Part shown: piece by piece, positions 1-8,641 of the stretch
Position numbering within the stretch: position 1 is the first letter of the stretch
How the letters are laid out: each line of letters opens with the position of its first letter
Origin: an uncultured Roseovarius sp.
Lineage (GTDB): Bacteria; Pseudomonadota; Alphaproteobacteria; Rhodobacterales; Rhodobacteraceae
Assembly (NCBI GenBank): GCA_947503145.1
Contig: CANNCP010000001.1
Location: forward strand, 62,001-126,000
Reading direction: 5' to 3'
DNA length: 64,000 nucleotides
Translations under genes and position numbers: made by a program
The notes under the pieces: model-generated
Seen by the model: only the letters and a program-made list of their open reading frames with translations
The model's database searches: none
Told to the model about the DNA's origin: nothing

Positions 1-9
1 GGAACACCC

Positions 10-603
10 ATGCCCAGGACACTGATACCCTATTCCACCTTGCTGGAGACCGGCGAACAGGTGCGCGTGCGCGAGGTCACTCCGGCTGATCGCAGCCTGC
101 TGTTGACGGGGTTTGCGCAACTCTCGGACAGATCACGCTATCTGCGGTTCCTTGCCGCGCACCCAAGCCTGAGCGAGGCCGAACTAGATGCACTCACCGC
201 CACCGGCAACAGCTCACACGCCACCATCGGTGCCGAGCGGCAGGGAGCGGACGCGATAGAGCCACTTGGCATCGCACGTTATATACGGCTGCGCCCCGAG
301 GATAATATCGCCGAGATCGCGCTGACCATCGTCGATCACGCCCAAGGGCTTGGGCTGGGCAGTATCCTGCTGGGCACCCTCATCAGGCATGCAGTCGCAA
401 ACGGTATCCGCGAATTCGTGGCCCTCGTGCATGCCGAAAACACCGCGATGCGCGCGCTCTTGCGTCGCCTCGGCGCCCACGAGGGTCTCCCGGACTATGG
501 GCAGATCGAAATACGTGTCCCGATCGGCCCGCCCGGCAGCAAAGAAGCTGCCGCATTGGCAGGCAGCCTTGCGGATGCCTACCAGCGCGCCGTGATGGGA
601 TGA
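10..603 (+). CDS. GNAT-family N-acetyltransferase
   Basis: A 197-residue protein with the GNAT fold signature: the acetyl-CoA pyrophosphate-binding segment QGLGLG is at residues 112-117, after a beta strand (AEIALTIVD, about 101-109). It should transfer an acetyl group from acetyl-CoA to an amine; the substrate cannot be read from the sequence. The ATG at 10 has a weak upstream GGAA. It stands alone on the plus strand, tail to tail with the alcohol dehydrogenase gene. The C-terminal 30 residues after the GNAT core are variable and alanine-rich. The left end of the window is only 9 bases away, so an upstream operon partner cannot be excluded. Confidence 0.85.
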   Translation: MPRTLIPYSTLLETGEQVRVREVTPADRSLLLTGFAQLSDRSRYLRFLAAHPSLSEAELDALTATGNSSHATIGAERQGADAIEPLGIARYIRLRPEDNIAEIALTIVDHAQGLGLGSILLGTLIRHAVANGIREFVALVHAENTAMRALLRRLGAHEGLPDYGQIEIRVPIGPPGSKEAAALAGSLADAYQRAVMG

Positions 604-639
604 ACCCGCGTCAGAGGCCGGGCCTGAAACGCAAAAGGT

Positions 640-1785
640 TTAGAGGCTCGCCTCAAACAGTTGCCGCAGATTGGCTTCGGTCAGCTTCACAGGATTGCCA
701 CCGCAGCTGGGATCCTTGAGCGCCTCGGGGATCAGTTCGTCCACCCGCGCGGGGTCGACGCCGATATCCTTCAGTGAACGCGGAATGCCCAGGGAATCGT
801 TGAAACCCTGCACAAAGGCGCGGAACCCGTCAAAGCCACCTTCGATATCCAGATAAGCCGCCGCCGTGCGGAACCGGTCGGCGATTTCCGGCGCGTTGAG
901 GTCCAGCACCGCAGGCATGCAGACCGCGTTCGTGGTGCCATGATGGGTGTGAAACACCGCGCCGACAGGGTGACTCATCGCATGGATCGCGCCCAGCCCC
1001 TTCTGGAACGCGGTGGCGCCCATCATCGCCGCAGACATCATCTGGGCGCGCGCCTCGATATCGGTGCCGTCCGCGTAGGCGCGTGGCAGATAGTCCTTGA
1101 CCAGCCGCATGCCCTCCAGCGCGATGCCCTGGCTCATCGGATGGTAATGCGGGCTGCTGAACGCCTCGACGCAATGGGCGAACGCATCCAGCCCGGTGCC
1201 TGCCGTGATGAATTTCGGCATACCCACGGTCAGTTCGGGGTCACAAATGACGACCTCCGGCAGGACCTTGGGGTGAAAGATGATCTTTTTCACATGGGTC
1301 ACAGAGTTGGTGATAACGCTGGCACGCCCCACCTCGGACCCGGTCCCCGCCGTCGTCGGCACTGCCACGATGGGCGCGATGGCATCCGCGTCGGCGCGTG
1401 TCCACCAGTCGCCGATATCCTCATAGTCCCAGACAGGCCGCGTCTGCCCGCACATGAAGGCCACCATCTTGCCCAGATCAAGCCCCGAGCCGCCGCCAAA
1501 GGCGATCACCCCGTCATGCCCGCCGGCCTTGTAGGCCGCAACGCCGGCTTCGAGGTTCTTCTCGTTCGGGTTCGGATCCACCTGCGAGAAGATGCCGCGC
1601 CCGAGGCCCGCCGCCGCCATGATATCCAGCGTACGGGCCGTAATCGGCAGATCGGCCAGCCCCTTGTCGGTGACCAGTAGCGGGCGGGTGATACCGGCCT
1701 GCGCGCAGGCGGCGGGCAACTCGGCAATGCGGCCCGCGCCGAATTTGATCGTCGTCGGGTAGGACCAGTTGGCAGTAAGGGTCAT
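640..1785 (-). CDS. Iron-containing alcohol dehydrogenase
   Basis: A 381-residue group III (iron-dependent) alcohol dehydrogenase. The NAD-binding GGGSGLDLGK motif is at residues 97-106, TTAGTGSE follows, and the metal-ligand region (AGTGLDAFAHCVEAF, then SHPVGAVFHTHHG) supplies the Asp and His ligands of the family. I chose the ATG at 1785 because it overlaps the aldehyde dehydrogenase stop in an ATGA and matches the family N-terminus; the open frame runs upstream to 1890. It is the last gene of a minus-strand run with an aldehyde dehydrogenase and a glutamine-synthetase-like ligase, so it probably oxidises an alcohol group of a pathway intermediate to the aldehyde. The substrate is unknown. 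Confidence 0.9.
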   Translation of the reverse strand: MTLTANWSYPTTIKFGAGRIAELPAACAQAGITRPLLVTDKGLADLPITARTLDIMAAAGLGRGIFSQVDPNPNEKNLEAGVAAYKAGGHDGVIAFGGGSGLDLGKMVAFMCGQTRPVWDYEDIGDWWTRADADAIAPIVAVPTTAGTGSEVGRASVITNSVTHVKKIIFHPKVLPEVVICDPELTVGMPKFITAGTGLDAFAHCVEAFSSPHYHPMSQGIALEGMRLVKDYLPRAYADGTDIEARAQMMSAAMMGATAFQKGLGAIHAMSHPVGAVFHTHHGTTNAVCMPAVLDLNAPEIADRFRTAAAYLDIEGGFDGFRAFVQGFNDSLGIPRSLKDIGVDPARVDELIPEALKDPSCGGNPVKLTEANLRQLFEASL

Positions 1786-3164
1786 GAGGTCACCTTTTTC
1801 AGATGGTAGGATTTGGGCCGGGTGAGGTTGTGATAGCCGATCACCGACAATCCGCCACCACGCCCGGTATTCTTGCAGCCGGTCCAGCACAGGCCGGGAT
1901 CGAGGTAGTCGGCACGGTTCAGGAATACGGTGCCGGTCTCGATCCGGTCGCCGACCGCCTGCGCGCGTGCGACATCGGCAGTCCAGAGGCTGGCGGTAAG
2001 GCCGAATTCGCTGTCGTTCATCAGCCGGGTCGCCTCGTCGTCATCGCTGACCTTCATGATACCGATGACGGGCCCGAAGCTTTCGTCGCGCATCACCCGC
2101 ATGTCATGGGTCACATCCGTCAGGATCTGCGGCGTGAGGTAGGCACCGCCATCATCTTCGGCAAACCTGTCGATATGCGCAACAGCCCCCGCCTTCAGCG
2201 CCTCATCTATCTGTGCGCGCACTTCCTGCGCGAACCGCACATTCGCCATCGGTCCCAACGTCGTCTCTGGGTCCAGCGGATTGCCCAGTTTGTAGCCGCG
2301 CACGACCTCCACCGCTTTCTCTACGAAGGCATCAAAGAGGCTCTCATGCACGTAAATCCGCTCGATCCCGCAGCAGCACTGCCCGGAATTGAACATCGCC
2401 CCGTCGATCAGCGTCGCCACCGCCGCATCCAGATCGGCATCCTCCATCACATATCCGGGATCCTTGCCCCCCAGTTCGGTGCTGACGGGCGTGAATGTGC
2501 CCGCCGCCGCGCGCTCCATCGCGCGCCCGCCGCCGACAGAGCCGGTAAAGTTGACGAAATCGAACGCCCGGTCGGCGATCAGTGCCGATGTGGTGTCGTG
2601 ATCCAGAAACACGTTCTGAAACACATCCTCCGGCACGCCTGCGGCATGAAAGGCGCGCGCCATCCGCTCACCCACCAGCAGCGTCTGCGTGGCATGTTTC
2701 AGCACCACGGCGTTGCCCGCAATAAGAGCAGGGGCAACCGTGTTGATCGCCGTCATGTAGGGATAGTTCCACGGCGCCACGACAAAGACGACACCATGCG
2801 GAATACGCCGGATATAACGCTTGAATGTCGCGTCCTCGCCCACCTCGATATCCGCCAACGCCCCTGCGGCGATCTGCGCCATGTGGCTGGCGCGCTCGTC
2901 AAAGCCGCCGAATTCGCCGCCATAGCGGATCGGACGCCCCATCATATGCGCCAGTTCCGGCACCACCTCATCGTTCATCGCCCCGACGGCGGCAACTCCG
3001 GCCATCACCAGCGCGATCCGCTCGTCCAGCGGCCGTGCCGCCCAGCTCGCCTGCGCCGCACGTGCGCGCGTGGCCGCCAACATGGCCGCCTCGGCACTCA
3101 GCACTGGCCGGGTGGCGTAAACCGATCCGTCAATCGGCGAAATGCACTGCAATTCTTTCGTCAC
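1782..3164 (-). CDS. NAD(P)-dependent aldehyde dehydrogenase
   Basis: A 460-residue ALDH-superfamily enzyme. The general-base motif STELGGKDPG places Glu at 230, and FNSGQCCCG gives the catalytic Cys at about 264, in an unusual run of three cysteines. PWNYP (131-135) and FTGSVGGGRA (206-215) are the usual coenzyme-binding elements. At 460 residues it is slightly short for the family, with a short N-terminus. It overlaps the downstream alcohol dehydrogenase by 4 bases (ATGA), so the two are translationally coupled. It should oxidise an aldehyde, perhaps gamma-glutamylated as in the Puu pathway, to the acid. The substrate is inferred only from the neighbouring glutamine-synthetase-like gene. 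Confidence 0.92.
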   Translation of the reverse strand: MTKELQCISPIDGSVYATRPVLSAEAAMLAATRARAAQASWAARPLDERIALVMAGVAAVGAMNDEVVPELAHMMGRPIRYGGEFGGFDERASHMAQIAAGALADIEVGEDATFKRYIRRIPHGVVFVVAPWNYPYMTAINTVAPALIAGNAVVLKHATQTLLVGERMARAFHAAGVPEDVFQNVFLDHDTTSALIADRAFDFVNFTGSVGGGRAMERAAAGTFTPVSTELGGKDPGYVMEDADLDAAVATLIDGAMFNSGQCCCGIERIYVHESLFDAFVEKAVEVVRGYKLGNPLDPETTLGPMANVRFAQEVRAQIDEALKAGAVAHIDRFAEDDGGAYLTPQILTDVTHDMRVMRDESFGPVIGIMKVSDDDEATRLMNDSEFGLTASLWTADVARAQAVGDRIETGTVFLNRADYLDPGLCWTGCKNTGRGGGLSVIGYHNLTRPKSYHLKKVTS

Positions 3165-3182
3165 GTTCTGTCCTTTCAGACC

Positions 3183-3227
3183 AAGGGCTCTGCCCTTCTT
3201 CTTGCGTCAAATATCCCCGCCGGAGGC
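3183..3227. repeat. Intergenic repeat element, short copy
   Basis: A perfect hairpin (AAGGGC, loop TCT, GCCCTT, 3183-3197) is followed by CAAATATCCCCGCCGGAGGC (3208-3227). A second copy sharing the same architecture and 3' core is at 20183-20274. It fills most of the gap between the ligase and aldehyde dehydrogenase genes. Elements of this look are frequent between genes in Rhodobacteraceae, in my recollection; copy number here is two. Confidence 0.65.
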
Positions 3228-3251
3228 TCCTGCCCCCTCGGCGCGTACGAC

Positions 3252-4607
3252 TCAGCAGCGCTCGAACCCGCGGGCAATCTCGTAATCCGTCACGACGCGG
3301 TCAAAATCCTCGATCTCGACCTCGGCGGCGCGCACATAATGATCCACCACATCGTCACCCATCGCGGCGCGCAGCATGTCCGATCCCTTCAACGTCGCGC
3401 GCGCATCGCGCAGGGTGCCAGGGATCATGCCCTCGTCACCAACATAGGCGTCACCGCTGAAGGGCGGCGACAGCTCCAGCGCCTCTTCGATACCTGCGAT
3501 CCCGGCCGCCAGCTGGACCGCCATCGCCAGATACGGGTTCAGGTCCGACCCGCCGACACGGCATTCGACCCGCACCGCCTTTGTCCCGGCACCGCAAAGC
3601 CGGAAACCGGCGGTGCGGTTGTCCACCGACCAGATCGTACGCGTAGGCGCGAAGGAGCCCACCTGGAACCGCTTGTAGCTGTTGATGTAGGGCGCGAGGA
3701 AATAAGTGTAGTCAGGGGCATATTTCAGCATGCCCGCCATGTAATGTTTCATCAACTGCGACATGCCCAGATCCGCGTCCTTGTCGAAAAAGACGTTGCG
3801 TCCGTCCTGCCACAGCGACTGGTGCACGTGGCTCGAACTGCCAACGCGGTCATGATGCCATTTTGGCAGAAAACTGGCGGCATGGCCTTGCTGCCACGCG
3901 ATCTCCTTGATCGCGTGCTTGGCGATGGTGTGATAATCGGCGGTATCGAGGGCGGCGGCATATTTGATGTTCAGTTCTTCCTGACCCGCCTCGGCCTCGC
4001 CCTTCGTGCATTCGATCGGAATGCCCGCGTTCCACAGATGGTTGCGGATGGGGCGCATCACATGCTCTTCCTTGGTGGTCTGGAAGATGTGGTAATCCTC
4101 GTTATAGCCCGAAATCGGCTCCAGATCGCGAAAGCCGCCCTTGCGGATCTCTTCATAGCTCTTATCGAACAGGAAAAACTCCAGTTCAGTAGCCATTATC
4201 GCCTCGTATCCCAGCGCCTCCAGCCGCCGTAACTGCTTTTTCAGTATGGCGCGGGGCGAATGCGGAACCTCCGCATGGGTGTCATGATCCAGCATATCGC
4301 ACAGCACCATCGCCGTGCCCTCCAGCCACGGCATCAGGCGCAGGGTGCCAAGGTCGGGCTTCATCGTGTAGTCGCCGTAACCCTTTTCCCACGATGTGCT
4401 GGCATAGCCATCGGGCGTGGTCATCTCCAGATCGGTGGCCAGCAGGTAGTTGCAGCAGTGAGTTTCCGCATAAGCGCCATTGATGAAATGGCCTGCATGG
4501 AACCGCTTGCCAAGCAGGCGGCCCTGCATGTCAACAAAGCAGACAAGGACGGTATCGATCTCCCCCGCTTCGGTCTTGGCTTTCAACTCGTCGAAACTCA
4601 TGCTCAT
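3252..4607 (-). CDS. Glutamine-synthetase-family ligase (gamma-glutamyl-amine type)
   Basis: About 451 residues with glutamine synthetase fold motifs: the metal/glutamate site MATELEFFLF, the GEAEAGQEELN strand, the ATP-site segment SSSHVHQSLW, and the arginine-containing stretch near RVECRVGGSDLNPYL. It lacks the adenylylation loop of GlnA-I, and its context (TRAP importer, ALDH, alcohol dehydrogenase) fits the catabolic subgroup (PuuA, IpuC and related), which joins glutamate to an amine using ATP. I chose ATG 4607 (MSMSFDELK); the frame is open to 4694, but the extension runs through a hairpin-rich intergenic region. The amine substrate is unknown. It could also be a glutamine synthetase paralogue used in nitrogen assimilation, but the context argues against that. 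Confidence 0.8.
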   Translation of the reverse strand: MSMSFDELKAKTEAGEIDTVLVCFVDMQGRLLGKRFHAGHFINGAYAETHCCNYLLATDLEMTTPDGYASTSWEKGYGDYTMKPDLGTLRLMPWLEGTAMVLCDMLDHDTHAEVPHSPRAILKKQLRRLEALGYEAIMATELEFFLFDKSYEEIRKGGFRDLEPISGYNEDYHIFQTTKEEHVMRPIRNHLWNAGIPIECTKGEAEAGQEELNIKYAAALDTADYHTIAKHAIKEIAWQQGHAASFLPKWHHDRVGSSSHVHQSLWQDGRNVFFDKDADLGMSQLMKHYMAGMLKYAPDYTYFLAPYINSYKRFQVGSFAPTRTIWSVDNRTAGFRLCGAGTKAVRVECRVGGSDLNPYLAMAVQLAAGIAGIEEALELSPPFSGDAYVGDEGMIPGTLRDARATLKGSDMLRAAMGDDVVDHYVRAAEVEIEDFDRVVTDYEIARGFERC

Positions 4608-4636
4608 GTCTCGGTCCACTTCTGTCAGGTGGTGGC

Positions 4637-4658
4637 AAAATTCTTCGCGAAGAATTTT
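4637..4658. promoter_or_regulatory. 22-base perfect palindrome upstream of the ligase gene
   Basis: AAAATTCTTCG followed by its exact complement, 30 bases ahead of the ligase start at 4607. In RNA it would form an 11-pair hairpin in the leader; on DNA it could be an operator. It is separate from the dctP terminator next to it. Confidence 0.45.
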
Positions 4659-4673
4659 CGGCCAGTTTTTCGC

Positions 4674-4706
4674 AAAAAACTGCCCCCCGGTCACAATCCG
4701 GGGGGC
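4674..4706 (-). terminator. Rho-independent terminator after dctP
   Basis: On the minus strand GCCCCCCGG, a 7-base loop and CCGGGGGGC (4706-4682) are followed by AG and six T residues (4679-4674). It lies 9 bases past the dctP stop at 4715 and should separate the TRAP genes from the downstream ligase-ALDH-ADH genes, or partly attenuate read-through. Confidence 0.8.
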
Positions 4707-4714
4707 AGGCTTGT

Positions 4715-5749
4715 TCAGGTATAGCGGTAGGGCCGACCCGCCTTGCGCATGTCGGCATTGTAATCCTTGAAGATCTGCACGACCTTGGCCTTGGTTTCCG
4801 ACTGGGCGGCGATTTCATCCCAGAACACTTGGGCCGCGTCTTCGACGGTTTCCCACTCAGCGTCGGGGATCGAGGTCAGCTTCATCTTCTCGCCGTTCAC
4901 GCGCAGCTTTGCCTCGCCGCCCCAGTACCAGTGCTGACGATAGTAGTGCGACTGCTCGCAGCAGACCTGAAACAGTGTTTTCAGATCTTCGGGCAATTCA
5001 TCCCAGCGGCCCTGGTTGGCAAAGAAATGGCCGATCCATGCGCCCGAGATGTTATTGGTCAGGAAATAGTTGGTCACATCCGCCCAGCCGACGGTGTAAT
5101 CCTCGGTGATGCCCGACCAGGCAACCCCGTCCAGTTCGCCGGTCTGCATCGCTACCTCGATATCCTCCCAGGGCAGGGTCACAGGCACGACGCCGAACTG
5201 GCTCAGGAACCGTCCCGCCGTGGGGAAGGTAAAGATGCGCTTGCCCTTCAGGTCCTCAAGGCTGTGGATCGGATCCTTGGTCGCGAAATGGCAAGGGTCC
5301 CAGGACCCGGCGCTGACATGCTGCACGCCGACCTTGGCGTATTCTTCCTTCCAGATTTTATCCAGGCCGTACTGGTTGAACAGAACCGGCACATCCAAGC
5401 TGTAGCGGCAGCCAAAGGGGAAATAGCCGCCGAACACCGTCACTTCGGTGGGGGACGCCATGCTGTCGTCGTCGGACTGAACGGCGTCGATCGTGCCGCG
5501 CTGCATCGCACGAAAGAGTTCACCGGTCGGCACCAGCTGATCGGCATAAAACAGTTCGATCTGCATCCGGTCGCCGGCAATCTTGTTGAACAGGTCGATG
5601 GCCGGTTTCGCCACATGTTCGCCCAGTGCGGCGCCGGCATAGGTCTGCATGCGCCATGTGATCGTGGATTGGGCAATCGCGGGCGTGGCCAGCGGGCTTA
5701 CTGCCGCACCGACCGCGGCGGTGGTCAAAAACTTACGTCTGGTGGTCAT
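4715..5749 (-). CDS. dctP: TRAP transporter substrate-binding protein, DctP family
   Basis: A 344-residue periplasmic binding protein with a twin-arginine-type leader (TTRRKFLTTAAVG) ending near the ATPAIAQ cleavage site at about residue 26. The mature part contains family segments such as RMQIELFYADQLVP and the hinge-region PCHFATKDPIHSLEDLKGKR. DctP proteins capture organic acids, usually through an arginine binding a carboxylate, and hand them to DctQM. This copy resembles the alpha-keto-acid/lactate-type branch more than the C4-dicarboxylate one in its Tat leader, but that is only an impression. It follows dctM by 51 bases and is followed by a strong terminator. Confidence 0.92.
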   Translation of the reverse strand: MTTRRKFLTTAAVGAAVSPLATPAIAQSTITWRMQTYAGAALGEHVAKPAIDLFNKIAGDRMQIELFYADQLVPTGELFRAMQRGTIDAVQSDDDSMASPTEVTVFGGYFPFGCRYSLDVPVLFNQYGLDKIWKEEYAKVGVQHVSAGSWDPCHFATKDPIHSLEDLKGKRIFTFPTAGRFLSQFGVVPVTLPWEDIEVAMQTGELDGVAWSGITEDYTVGWADVTNYFLTNNISGAWIGHFFANQGRWDELPEDLKTLFQVCCEQSHYYRQHWYWGGEAKLRVNGEKMKLTSIPDAEWETVEDAAQVFWDEIAAQSETKAKVVQIFKDYNADMRKAGRPYRYT

Positions 5750-5800
5750 GTCAGTTCTCCTTGCGTTTGTTATTGGCCCCCTTACAGGGCTCTTTTCGGG

Positions 5801-7123
5801 TTATTTTCCGTAGATGTATTCAGGCAACCACAGGGCAATTTGCGGAAAGGCCATGATCAGTGCAAGCGCCACGACCATCACCCCGACAAAAGGAATGATC
5901 GAGACATAGATATCCTTCAGCCCGATTTCGGGCGGCGCCATGGCGCGCATCAAAAAGAGATTATAACCAAAGGGCGGAGTCATGTAGGCGATCTGAGTCG
6001 TGATGGTGTAAAGTATACCATACCAGATCAAATCAAAGCCCAGCGCGCCCACCAGCGGCACATAGAGCGGCGCCACGATCACCAGCATCGCCGTGTCGTC
6101 CAGAAACGTGCCCATCAGGATAAAGCTGAGCTGCATCAGGATCAGGATCGTCCAGGGGCTGAGCCCCAGCTTGGCGGTGAACAGATCCTCGATTGCCTTC
6201 ACCGCACCCAGACCATCAAAGATCGCGCCAAAGCCCATGGCGGCAAGGATGATCCACATGAACATGCAGCTGATCGCAAGCGTGTTGCGCACTGAATTCT
6301 CGAACACCTCGCGCGTCATCCGTCGCTTCAGAACAGCCGCTATGAACGCCGCCATCGCGCCCAGCGCCGAGCTTTCGACCAGCGATGTCCAGCCCTTGAC
6401 GAACGGCACCATCATCGTGGCAAAGATCACCAGCGGCAGGAGGCCCGCGCGCAGCAGGCGCAGCTTCTCGACGGTGCTGATGTTGCGTTCTTCTTCGGGC
6501 AGAACCGGGCCAAGATCAGGCTGTAGCCGGCAGCGCACATAAATGTAGATGATGAACATTGCCGCCATCATCAGTCCCGGTATCACCCCGGCCAGCCACA
6601 ATTGGCCGACCGGCTGGCGCGCGATCATCGCATAAAGCACCAGCACCACCGACGGCGGCACCAGAATGCCTAAGCTCGATCCCGCCTGAATGACCCCTGT
6701 GACCATGATCTTGTCATAGCCACGGCGCAGCAGTTCGGGCAGCGCGATGGTCGCCCCGATGGCCATGCCCGCGACCGAAAGTCCGTTCATCGCCGAGATC
6801 AGCACCATCAGCCCGATCGTGCCGATGGCCAGACCGCCCCGGACCGGTCCCATCCAGACATGGAACATCTTGTAGAGATCGTCGGCGATGCGGCTCTCAC
6901 TCAGCACATAGCCCATGAAGATGAACATCGGCAGGGTCAGCAGCGGATACCACTTCATCAGCTTCATCGCCGCCGCAAACGGCACATCGACCCCGCCCGT
7001 GCCCCACAGCAGCATGCCCGCCACCGCGCCGACAAAGCCGATGGCGCCAAACACCCGCTGACCAGTCAGCAGCATCAGCATCATGGTGCTGAACATCAGG
7101 ATGGCGATCATTTCATATGGCAT
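5801..7123 (-). CDS. dctM: TRAP transporter large permease, DctM family
   Basis: A 440-residue polytopic membrane protein with about a dozen hydrophobic segments. It has the DctM hallmarks LPMFIFMGYVLSES near residue 64 and GSSLGILVPPSVVLVLY in the first half, and a repeated arrangement around MGTFLDDTAMLVI in the second. It carries out Na+-driven import of the anion delivered by DctP. The ATG at 7123 is used: its A is shared with the dctQ stop (TGATG), and the upstream extension to 7243 only re-reads dctQ. Confidence 0.93.
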   Translation of the reverse strand: MPYEMIAILMFSTMMLMLLTGQRVFGAIGFVGAVAGMLLWGTGGVDVPFAAAMKLMKWYPLLTLPMFIFMGYVLSESRIADDLYKMFHVWMGPVRGGLAIGTIGLMVLISAMNGLSVAGMAIGATIALPELLRRGYDKIMVTGVIQAGSSLGILVPPSVVLVLYAMIARQPVGQLWLAGVIPGLMMAAMFIIYIYVRCRLQPDLGPVLPEEERNISTVEKLRLLRAGLLPLVIFATMMVPFVKGWTSLVESSALGAMAAFIAAVLKRRMTREVFENSVRNTLAISCMFMWIILAAMGFGAIFDGLGAVKAIEDLFTAKLGLSPWTILILMQLSFILMGTFLDDTAMLVIVAPLYVPLVGALGFDLIWYGILYTITTQIAYMTPPFGYNLFLMRAMAPPEIGLKDIYVSIIPFVGVMVVALALIMAFPQIALWLPEYIYGK

Positions 7124-7719
7124 CAGATTTCCGTCCCGCGAATGCGGCCAATATCGCGGCACAACTCTGCCAGTGACTGAAGCAGCATCAGAGTGACGCC
7201 AATGCAGAGCATCAACTTGACCGGCCAGATATAGGGTCGCCACGCGGTCGAGCTGCGTTCGAGAAAGCCAAGCTCTTCACCCGCCGCTGTCGGCCCCTGA
7301 GTGATGAGGGTGACGAAGAGATCCCAGAAGAAGCTGAACGGCTCAGTACCGAAATAGCCCAGGGAATAGGCAGTCGACCCGACCGCCCCATAGAGCAGAA
7401 CACCGAGGTAAAACATCAGGAAGAAGACGGTAAAGGCATCCATCCACGCCTTCTGCCGGGGCGACCATCCACCATAAAAGAGATCCATCCGCACGTTTGA
7501 TCCCAACTGGATCGAATAGGGCCCGCCCAGCACGTAATAGGCGACCATAACGAATTGCGCGGTTTCCAGTGTCCACAGGGTGGGGTTGAAGAACGTCTTG
7601 GACACCGACGACCAGATCAGGACGCCCACGAGGACGAATATCAGGTACATCGCAATACGTCCGATGAACCGGTTCATCCCGTCGATGGCATGCACATAGC
7701 CGCAGATCAGCCTAGGCAT
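7123..7719 (-). CDS. dctQ: TRAP transporter small permease, DctQ family
   Basis: A 198-residue protein with four hydrophobic segments typical of DctQ (for example MYLIFVLVGVLIWSSV and FVMVAYYVLGGPYSI). It forms the membrane complex with DctM. The ATG at 7719 overlaps the end of the amidohydrolase gene by 8 bases; an internal ATG 14 codons on (MNRFIG) is an alternative start. The cytoplasmic C-terminal tail ends in RIRGTEI. The tight overlaps on both sides show that the amidohydrolase and the TRAP genes are one transcription unit. Confidence 0.9.
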   Translation of the reverse strand: MPRLICGYVHAIDGMNRFIGRIAMYLIFVLVGVLIWSSVSKTFFNPTLWTLETAQFVMVAYYVLGGPYSIQLGSNVRMDLFYGGWSPRQKAWMDAFTVFFLMFYLGVLLYGAVGSTAYSLGYFGTEPFSFFWDLFVTLITQGPTAAGEELGFLERSSTAWRPYIWPVKLMLCIGVTLMLLQSLAELCRDIGRIRGTEI

Positions 7720-8500
7720 GGGCGGACCCTTGCGTTTGCAGTCCGAGATGGATCAGCGCGGGGCGTATCATGCTCAGTAGCTCTTCACCGATTTCGGCCA
7801 CCGCCTCGGGTGTTTGCAGCAGATCGTTGCGTACCTCTATCATCACATTGGGCAAGCCATGGGCGATACCGTGGATCTGCAACGAATGGGTGACGCCGTC
7901 CTCGGGGCCGTAGGGCCGGTTCCGCTCGACCAGGCGGTGCGACACCTTGAGCGAGGCGGCCAGCATCGCATCGGCCAGGCGCGGATCCACATCGTGCAGA
8001 ATGCCGATCTCGGTCGGGCGTTCCTTGCCGTTATAGACAGGGGTAAAGCTATGAACAGTGATCAGCGCGGTCGGCTGGCCGCGGGCCGCGCGGGCGCTGA
8101 TTACTTCTGCCACCATCTCGCAAAACGGGGTGTAGACCGTGCGCACGCGCTCTGCCCGGTCGGCGGTGCTGAGGTCGCGATTGCCAGGCACCTCGATCCG
8201 TTCGGATTGCTCGGGCATGGCCGAATCTGCGTCTGGCGGGCGGTTGCAGTCATAGACCAGCCGGGAAATCGTGCAGGCAACGAGCAGCGCATCCAGCGCT
8301 TCTGCCAGATACCGGCTGAGATCGAGCGCGCCGGGATCCCAGGCGGCATGGCTGACCCTGTCCTCGGGTGTCAGACCCAGATCGCCATAGCGCGCGGGGA
8401 TAAGATTGGAGGCGTGCTCGCATACGATCAGCGCCGCACCACTGGCCGGTCCGGTCGACCCCAAAAGCTGGGCTGCGCTGCCTTTCGGTGCGTTTGCCAT
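7712..8500 (-). CDS. N-formylglutamate amidohydrolase family protein
   Basis: A 262-residue member of the N-formylglutamate amidohydrolase (HutG-like) family, with the metal-site segment IVCEHASN near residue 25, a DPGALDL stretch, and TVHSFTPVYNG in the core. The family hydrolyses N-formylglutamate or other N-acylated glutamates to free glutamate. It is the first gene of the TRAP operon, and there is no hut gene in the window, so a role in histidine breakdown is not supported. In the company of the glutamine-synthetase-like ligase it could release a product from an N-substituted glutamate; this is inference. Start ATG 8500. Confidence 0.85.
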   Translation of the reverse strand: MANAPKGSAAQLLGSTGPASGAALIVCEHASNLIPARYGDLGLTPEDRVSHAAWDPGALDLSRYLAEALDALLVACTISRLVYDCNRPPDADSAMPEQSERIEVPGNRDLSTADRAERVRTVYTPFCEMVAEVISARAARGQPTALITVHSFTPVYNGKERPTEIGILHDVDPRLADAMLAASLKVSHRLVERNRPYGPEDGVTHSLQIHGIAHGLPNVMIEVRNDLLQTPEAVAEIGEELLSMIRPALIHLGLQTQGSAHA

Positions 8501-8519
8501 TTATCCCCCCGTGCAACGT

Positions 8520-8571
8520 CTCTGAAAAAATCCTTTCACAATGGAAATTTTCTGTCAATATCATTTCAGAG
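8520..8571. promoter_or_regulatory. Divergent promoter and candidate operator between the TRAP operon and rpiR
   Basis: An 8-base perfect inverted repeat, CTCTGAAA (8520-8527) and TTTCAGAG (8564-8571), brackets an AT-rich core with GAAATTTTC (8544-8552). On the minus strand TTGACA (8558-8553) and AAGGAT (8535-8530) with a 17-base spacer make a plausible promoter for the amidohydrolase-dctQMP genes. RpiR-type repressors often bind GAAA/TTTC-type half sites, so this is the natural operator for the divergent regulator. Confidence 0.5.
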
Positions 8572-8641
8572 CTGATCGTGAGGTTTACCTGCCGCGCGAT
8601 CATCAACGCCTGAAAGTAGGAACCTCGGGGACACCGCCACC

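Noticed and set aside
1803..4232. 809-codon plus-strand frame antisense to the aldehyde dehydrogenase and ligase genes
   Set aside because: Its translation is Arg/His-rich with no family motif; it mirrors the real genes on the other strand, a common effect of high GC.
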